A stretch of 9,357 nucleotides of DNA from assembly GCA_947594675.1 (NCBI GenBank), contig CANQEF010000037.1, forward strand, positions 1 to 9,357, read 5' to 3'. The notes below the pieces were generated by a model that saw nothing but the letters and a program-made list of their open reading frames with translations, had not been told where the DNA came from and ran no database searches. Below, piece by piece: positions 5,297-9,357 of this stretch (the stretch's first letter is position 1; every line of letters starts with the position of its first letter). The translations under genes and the position numbers were made by a program. The DNA comes from an uncultured Bacilli bacterium. GTDB taxonomy: Bacteria > Bacillota_I > Bacilli_A > RF39 > UBA660.

Positions 5297-7471
5297 ATGT
5301 TAAAAATATTAAAAAAGTTAAAAAAACAAGCTGTATCAGTACTAATTATAATTCTATTACTAATTGCTCAAGCTTATCTTGATTTGACCTTACCAGAATA
5401 TACATCTAAAATTATAAATGTAGGTGTCCAACAAAATGGTATAGAAAATGCTGCTATAAATGAAATAGGGGAGGAATCATTTAATAAATTAATGATTTTA
5501 CTTAAAGAAGAAGATAAGCAGTATATTGAAAAGAAATATCAAAAAGATAGAAAATTAAAGGGAGAAAATATTTATACATTAAAAAAGAATGTAAATAATG
5601 AATCAAAAGAAAAAATTAGCTCTATATTAGCTAAGCCAATGATAGTAATAAGCTTTCTGGAAAGTGATTCTAACGAAATAAATGAAAAAGTTAACTTGCC
5701 AGAAAATATTGATATTTTTACTATGTTAAATAATGCTCCTTTAAAAGAAAAAGAAAATATTATTAATGAATTAAATAAAAAATTTAAAGATTATCCAGAT
5801 ACCATTGTTGAACAGATGGCTATCAATTATATAAAAGAAGAATATGAACGTATTAATATAGATATAGATAAATTACAAATTAATTATATCTTTAAAATTG
5901 GCTCTATAATGATCTTAATAGCTTTATCAGCCATGTTACTTGGAATATTAACTGTTTTCGTTGGCTCTAAGATGGCTGCTAAATTAGCTAAAAGTCTTCG
6001 TGAAGAAGTCTTTACTAAAGTTATGAATTTTTCTAAAAATGAAATGAAAACATTTGGAGCTGCCTCATTAATTACAAGAACAACTAATGATATTCAACAA
6101 ATTCAAATGGTAATAGTATTTTTATTTAGAGTTGTCATTTATGCTCCAATTATTGGTATTGGAGGAGTATTTAAAGCCCTAAATACAAATTCTTCCATGA
6201 CTTATATAATTGCTTTAGCAGTTGTCTCTATATTGGCTATAGTTATAATTTTATTTGCTATTGCTATGCCTAAATTTACTATTATTCAAAAATTAATAGA
6301 TAAATTAAACTTAGTTACAAGAGAAATCCTATCAGGACTTCCTGTAATTAGAGCTTTTTCTAATGAAGAACATGAAGAAAAGCGTTTTGAATTAGCAAAT
6401 AAAAATTTGACAAAAATAAATATTTTTATTAATAGAATTATGAGTTTTATGATGCCTTTAATGATGCTTATTATGAACTTTGTTTGCCTAGCTATAGTAT
6501 ATAGTGGAGCTAAAGGTGTCGATACAGGAACAATGCAAGTAGGGGATATTTTAGCCTATATCCAATATACTATGCAAATTATTATGTCATTCTTAATGAT
6601 TTCAATGATGTCTATAATGTTACCAAGAGCTAATATTTCAGCTAAGAGAGTAATAGAAGTTTTACAAACAGAAAGTAGCATTAAAAATACTAAAGATCCT
6701 CATAACTTTAATGAATCTAAAAGAGGAATGGTTGAATTTAAAAATGTCTCTTTCCGCTACCCTGATGCAGATTATGATGTAATAACAGACATTACTTTTA
6801 CAGCAAATCCTGGAGAAACAACGGCCTTTATAGGTTCTACTGGAAGTGGTAAATCAACACTAATAAATTTAATTCCTAGATTTTATGATGTTTCAGGTGG
6901 TGAAATATTAGTAAGTGGTGTAAATATCAAAGATGTAGATATAAAACAACTTCGTAATAAAATTGGCTTTGTACCACAAAAAGGTATTCTCTTTACTGGA
7001 ACAATTAAAGAAAATATTCGTTATGGTAATCCAAAAATTAGTGAAGAAGATATAAAACAAGCTATTAAAATATCACAATCAGAAGAATTTATTTCTAAAT
7101 TAGCTGAAAAAGAAGATTATCAAATTGCTCAAGGCGGAGTAAATGTTTCAGGTGGTCAAAAGCAAAGATTATCTATTGCAAGAGCCTTAGCTAAAAATCC
7201 TGATATTTATATTTTCGATGACTCTTTTTCAGCACTAGATTATAAAACAGATTCTAAATTAAGAAAAGAACTTAATAAAATAACTAAAAATAAAACGGTT
7301 TTAATTGTTGCTCAAAGAATATCAACAATTATGCATGCTGATAAAATAGTTGTATTACATGAAGGAGAAGTTGTTGGTATTGGAAAACATAAAGATTTAA
7401 TGAAAAATTGTCAAGTATATAAAGAAATTGCGCTATCTCAATTAACTAAGGAGGAATTAGAAAATGCCTAG
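5297..7471 (+). CDS. Heterodimeric ABC exporter, subunit A (degenerate ATP site, large extracellular loop)
   Basis: An inner-membrane half-transporter of 724 residues that should pair with the next gene to export an unknown substrate using ATP. Membrane segments lie near 13-31, 200-224, 270-293, 302-323, 380-405 and 415-443. The ATPase domain is about 478-715: Walker A GSTGSGKST (513-521), Q-loop Gln561, signature VSGGQ (617-621), Walker B IYIFDD (637-642). The catalytic Glu is Asp642 and the H-loop His is Gln673 (VAQRIST), the pattern of the degenerate half in exporters such as TM287, LmrC and BmrC. It is about 140 residues longer than usual because a charged insert (about 37-199) separates membrane segments 1 and 2, predicted outside the cell. 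From memory, many gut Clostridia and relatives encode such long subunits, so the insert looks like a family trait. The substrate is unknown, and drug export is only one possibility. Confidence 0.93.
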   Translation: MLKILKKLKKQAVSVLIIILLLIAQAYLDLTLPEYTSKIINVGVQQNGIENAAINEIGEESFNKLMILLKEEDKQYIEKKYQKDRKLKGENIYTLKKNVNNESKEKISSILAKPMIVISFLESDSNEINEKVNLPENIDIFTMLNNAPLKEKENIINELNKKFKDYPDTIVEQMAINYIKEEYERINIDIDKLQINYIFKIGSIMILIALSAMLLGILTVFVGSKMAAKLAKSLREEVFTKVMNFSKNEMKTFGAASLITRTTNDIQQIQMVIVFLFRVVIYAPIIGIGGVFKALNTNSSMTYIIALAVVSILAIVIILFAIAMPKFTIIQKLIDKLNLVTREILSGLPVIRAFSNEEHEEKRFELANKNLTKINIFINRIMSFMMPLMMLIMNFVCLAIVYSGAKGVDTGTMQVGDILAYIQYTMQIIMSFLMISMMSIMLPRANISAKRVIEVLQTESSIKNTKDPHNFNESKRGMVEFKNVSFRYPDADYDVITDITFTANPGETTAFIGSTGSGKSTLINLIPRFYDVSGGEILVSGVNIKDVDIKQLRNKIGFVPQKGILFTGTIKENIRYGNPKISEEDIKQAIKISQSEEFISKLAEKEDYQIAQGGVNVSGGQKQRLSIARALAKNPDIYIFDDSFSALDYKTDSKLRKELNKITKNKTVLIVAQRISTIMHADKIVVLHEGEVVGIGKHKDLMKNCQVYKEIALSQLTKEELENA
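7448..7454 (+). promoter_or_regulatory. Ribosome binding site of ABC subunit B inside the end of subunit A
   Basis: AAGGAGG lies 9 bases before the ATG at 7464, within the codons for the last residues of subunit A. The start ATG overlaps the stop of A (ATGCCTAG, 7464-7471). This indicates translational coupling and near-equal production of the two halves. Confidence 0.85.
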
Positions 7472-9269
7472 ACCAAATAGAAATATACCTTCTGAAAAAG
7501 CTAAAGATTTTAAGAAAACATTATTTACACTACTTTCTTATTTAAAAGAGTATAAAATAAAAGTATTTTTTGTTATATTATTTGCAATTGCCTCTACTGT
7601 TTTTCTTATTATTGGTCCTAAGATAATGGGAAATATTACTACAGAAATTTTTAATGGTTTAATGAAAAAAATTACTAATACGGGTGGAATTAATTTTACC
7701 TATATTAAAAATACTACAATTATTCTAATTATTTTATACATAATTAGTAGCTTATTTTCCGCTATACAAGGCATAATTATGACAGGTATTTCAAATGATA
7801 TATCATACAAACTTAGAAATAGTTTAAGCTCTAAGATTAATAAAATTCCAATGAAATATTTTGATAGTAAAACCCATGGAGAAGTTTTATCTATTGTGAC
7901 AAATGACATAGATATTTTAACTCAATGTCTCAATCAATCAATTACTTCAATAGTAACAGGAATTGCAACTATAATAGGTGTATTAATAATGATGATTTCA
8001 ATTAATATTCCAATGACCATAACAGCTATTTTGATAATTCCATTTTGTATGCTAATTTTAAACAAAATTATTAAGAAGAGTCAAAAATTCTTTGTAATGC
8101 AGCAAAACTTTTTAGGTCATATGAATGGCCATGTCGAAGAAATATATGGAGGACATGATGTAGTTAAAGTTTTTAATGGTGAAGAAAATGCTATTAATAA
8201 ATTTAATGATATAAATAAAACACTTTATCAAAGTGCTTGGAAAAGTCAATTCTTAGCTACTTCTATGCATCCTATAATGCAATTTATAGGTAATTTAGGA
8301 TATGTAGTTATTTCTATATTAGGTGGATATATGGTTATCCTTGATAAAATAAAAGTAGGTGACATTCAATCATTCACTCAATATGTAAGAAACTTTACAC
8401 AACAGATAAATCAATTATCTCAAGTAATGGCTAATATTCAGTCAGCTATCGCTGCTAGTGAGCGTGTATTTGATTTCTTAGCCTTAGAAGAAGAAAAGAC
8501 TATAGAAAATCCTTTAGAAATAACTGACTTAAAAGGAAACATTGAATTTAAAAATGTCAAGTTTGGTTATAATGATGAAAAAGTTATTATTAAAGATTTT
8601 TCTGCTAAAATAAAGGATGGTCAAAAAATTGCTATTGTAGGTCCAACAGGAGCTGGGAAAACTACAATCGTTAAACTATTAATGCATTTTTATGAATTGA
8701 ATTCAGGAAAAATTTTAATAGATGGCTATGATTTAAATAATTTTGATCGCCATGAAATAAGAAAACTTTTTGGAATGGTTTTACAAGATACTTGGCTTTT
8801 TAGTGGTACAATTGAAGATAATATCAAATATGGTAAGCTTGATGCATCATTAAATGAAGTAAGACAAGCTTGTCAAACAGCTAGTGTAGACCATTTTATT
8901 AAAACATTACCAGATGGTTATGATATGATGATTAATGAAGAGGCCGATAATATTTCTGGTGGCCAAAAGCAGTTATTGACTATAGCAAGGGTTATTTTAG
9001 CTAATCCCAAAATATTAATATTAGATGAGGCAACTAGTAGTGTTGATACAAGAACAGAGCTTTTAATACAAGATGCAATGGATAAACTAATGGAAGGACG
9101 AACTAGTTTCATAATTGCTCACCGCTTATCTACAATTAAAAATGCTGATTTAATTTTAGTTTTAAATGATGGTGATATTGTTGAGCAAGGCACTCATAAT
9201 GAATTATTAAAGAAAAATGGTTTTTATGCTAATCTTTATAATTCACAGTTTCAAGTTGAAGATAACTAA
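7464..9269 (+). CDS. Heterodimeric ABC exporter, subunit B (canonical ATP site)
   Basis: A 601-residue half-transporter of usual length. It begins with a short polar N-terminus (MPRPNRN...EKAKDFKKTL) before the membrane domain. Membrane segments lie near 33-53, 84-106, 160-180, 183-200, 273-294 and 299-325. The ATPase domain is about 358-590: Walker A GPTGAGKTT (393-401), Q-loop Gln441, signature ISGGQ (497-501), Walker B ILILDE (517-522) with catalytic Glu522, and H-loop His553 (IAHRLST). All catalytic residues are present, unlike subunit A, matching the TM288, LmrD and BmrD side of asymmetric exporters. The signature motif of A (VSGGQ) should complete the active site formed with this subunit's Walker motifs. 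It overlaps A by 8 bp with its own strong ribosome site, and a terminator immediately follows. Family assignment is firm; the substrate is not predictable. Confidence 0.95.
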   Translation: MPRPNRNIPSEKAKDFKKTLFTLLSYLKEYKIKVFFVILFAIASTVFLIIGPKIMGNITTEIFNGLMKKITNTGGINFTYIKNTTIILIILYIISSLFSAIQGIIMTGISNDISYKLRNSLSSKINKIPMKYFDSKTHGEVLSIVTNDIDILTQCLNQSITSIVTGIATIIGVLIMMISINIPMTITAILIIPFCMLILNKIIKKSQKFFVMQQNFLGHMNGHVEEIYGGHDVVKVFNGEENAINKFNDINKTLYQSAWKSQFLATSMHPIMQFIGNLGYVVISILGGYMVILDKIKVGDIQSFTQYVRNFTQQINQLSQVMANIQSAIAASERVFDFLALEEEKTIENPLEITDLKGNIEFKNVKFGYNDEKVIIKDFSAKIKDGQKIAIVGPTGAGKTTIVKLLMHFYELNSGKILIDGYDLNNFDRHEIRKLFGMVLQDTWLFSGTIEDNIKYGKLDASLNEVRQACQTASVDHFIKTLPDGYDMMINEEADNISGGQKQLLTIARVILANPKILILDEATSSVDTRTELLIQDAMDKLMEGRTSFIIAHRLSTIKNADLILVLNDGDIVEQGTHNELLKKNGFYANLYNSQFQVEDN

Positions 9270-9286
9270 AATTATCTTCTTTTTTT
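9258..9286 (+). terminator. Rho-independent terminator of the tetR-ABC operon, overlapping the stop codon
   Basis: A perfect 8-bp stem (GAAGATAA at 9258-9265 with TTATCTTC at 9272-9279) has a 6-nt loop and is followed directly by seven T residues (9280-9286). The TAA stop (9267-9269) is inside the loop. Confidence 0.9.
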
Positions 9287-9287
9287 A

Positions 9288-9313
9288 TTTATAAGGAATT
9301 TTCTCCTTATAAA
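9288..9313. promoter_or_regulatory. Second hairpin behind the terminator
   Basis: TTTATAAGGA (9288-9297) pairs perfectly with TCCTTATAAA (9304-9313) over 10 bp around a 6-nt loop. No T-tract follows on either strand, so it is not a classical terminator. It may stabilise RNA ends, be an extra fold behind the first terminator, or be a binding site upstream of the next promoter. Confidence 0.45.
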
Positions 9314-9328
9314 GAATAATTTGTTCGA

Positions 9329-9357
9329 TTGACAAGTACAAACATTTGTATTATATT
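9329..9357 (+). promoter_or_regulatory. Strong promoter at the right edge, gene outside the window
   Basis: TTGACA (9329-9334) and TATATT (9352-9357) are separated by exactly 17 bp. It points rightwards, away from the ABC operon, and should drive the next gene beyond the window. The sequence ends at the -10 element. Confidence 0.8.
9335..9352. promoter_or_regulatory. Palindrome in the spacer of the right-edge promoter
   Basis: TACAAA (9337-9342) and TTTGTA (9345-9350) flank a 2-nt centre, with one further A-T pair at 9335/9352 beyond a mismatch. It occupies the promoter spacer exactly as the operator before tetR does, but the arms differ (TACAAA versus ATATGACAA), so a different repressor is likely. 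Binding is inferred. Confidence 0.6.

Noticed and set aside
7700..7909. Short minus-strand open frame inside ABC subunit B
   Set aside because: It is antisense to a conserved transmembrane domain. Its hydrophobic look is a mirror effect of the membrane-segment codons.
8918..9112. Short minus-strand open frame inside the ATPase domain of ABC subunit B
   Set aside because: It is antisense to the conserved signature and Walker B region, with no independent evidence.
98..9269. Functional link between the giant sigma and the TetR-ABC operon
   Set aside because: Terminator sequence and a separate strong repressible promoter lie between them, and the operon promoter has consensus -35/-10 boxes. 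Adjacency alone does not support a joint system.
5297..9269. Naming the exporter as a specific drug or heavy-metal transporter
   Set aside because: Motifs give the heterodimeric exporter fold and ATP-site asymmetry but say nothing firm about the substrate.

Overview
The window is very AT-rich and reads as a low-GC Bacillota-type chromosome. Supporting signs are strong Shine-Dalgarno sites (AGGAGG type), TTGACA/TATAAT-like promoters, A/T-rich stem-plus-T-tract terminators, and a TetR plus paired ABC exporter module typical of Clostridia, Erysipelotrichia and uncultured gut Bacilli. All five tryptophans in the four proteins are encoded by TGG, no gene has an in-frame TGA, and the first gene ends with TGA inside a terminator hairpin. 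Ordinary bacterial code 11 therefore fits, and a Mycoplasma-type code is not needed. The exact lineage cannot be settled from sequence alone.

Left part (1-4500): one very large gene encodes a 1459-residue sigma-70 protein. Regions 1.2 to 4.2 of a primary-like sigma factor occupy only about residues 195-456. They are preceded by about 190 residues that I do not recognise and followed by about 1000 residues built from some 12-13 degenerate helical repeats of about 50 residues. The repeats resemble the first half of sigma region 4 (the 'LPEREQMIISLRYGL' segment). The last three repeat pairs form a clearer higher-order repeat of about 137-140 residues. Several residues that read the -10 element in canonical sigma-70 are changed, while the -35 recognition helix is conserved. 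The gene has an imperfect dyad in its leader and ends in a terminator whose stem contains the last codons and the stop. This is the most unusual object in the window.

Middle (4478-4702): a non-coding interval holding the terminator, a possible second long AT-rich hairpin, and a strong promoter (TTGACA, 18 bp, TATACT). The spacer of that promoter contains a near-perfect 19-bp palindrome, a likely TetR operator.

Right part (4703-9286): a compact three-gene operon. A TetR repressor is followed after 12 bp by ABC exporter half-transporter A (724 aa, degenerate ATP site, large extracellular insert). This overlaps by 8 bp half-transporter B (601 aa, canonical ATP site). The two halves should form a heterodimeric type IV exporter, repressed by the TetR protein until a ligand binds it. 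A strong terminator closes the operon, followed by a second hairpin. At the very right edge lies another promoter with a different palindrome in its spacer, so the next gene outside the window probably also has repressor-controlled transcription.

No tRNA, rRNA, CRISPR array, insertion sequence or attachment site was seen.
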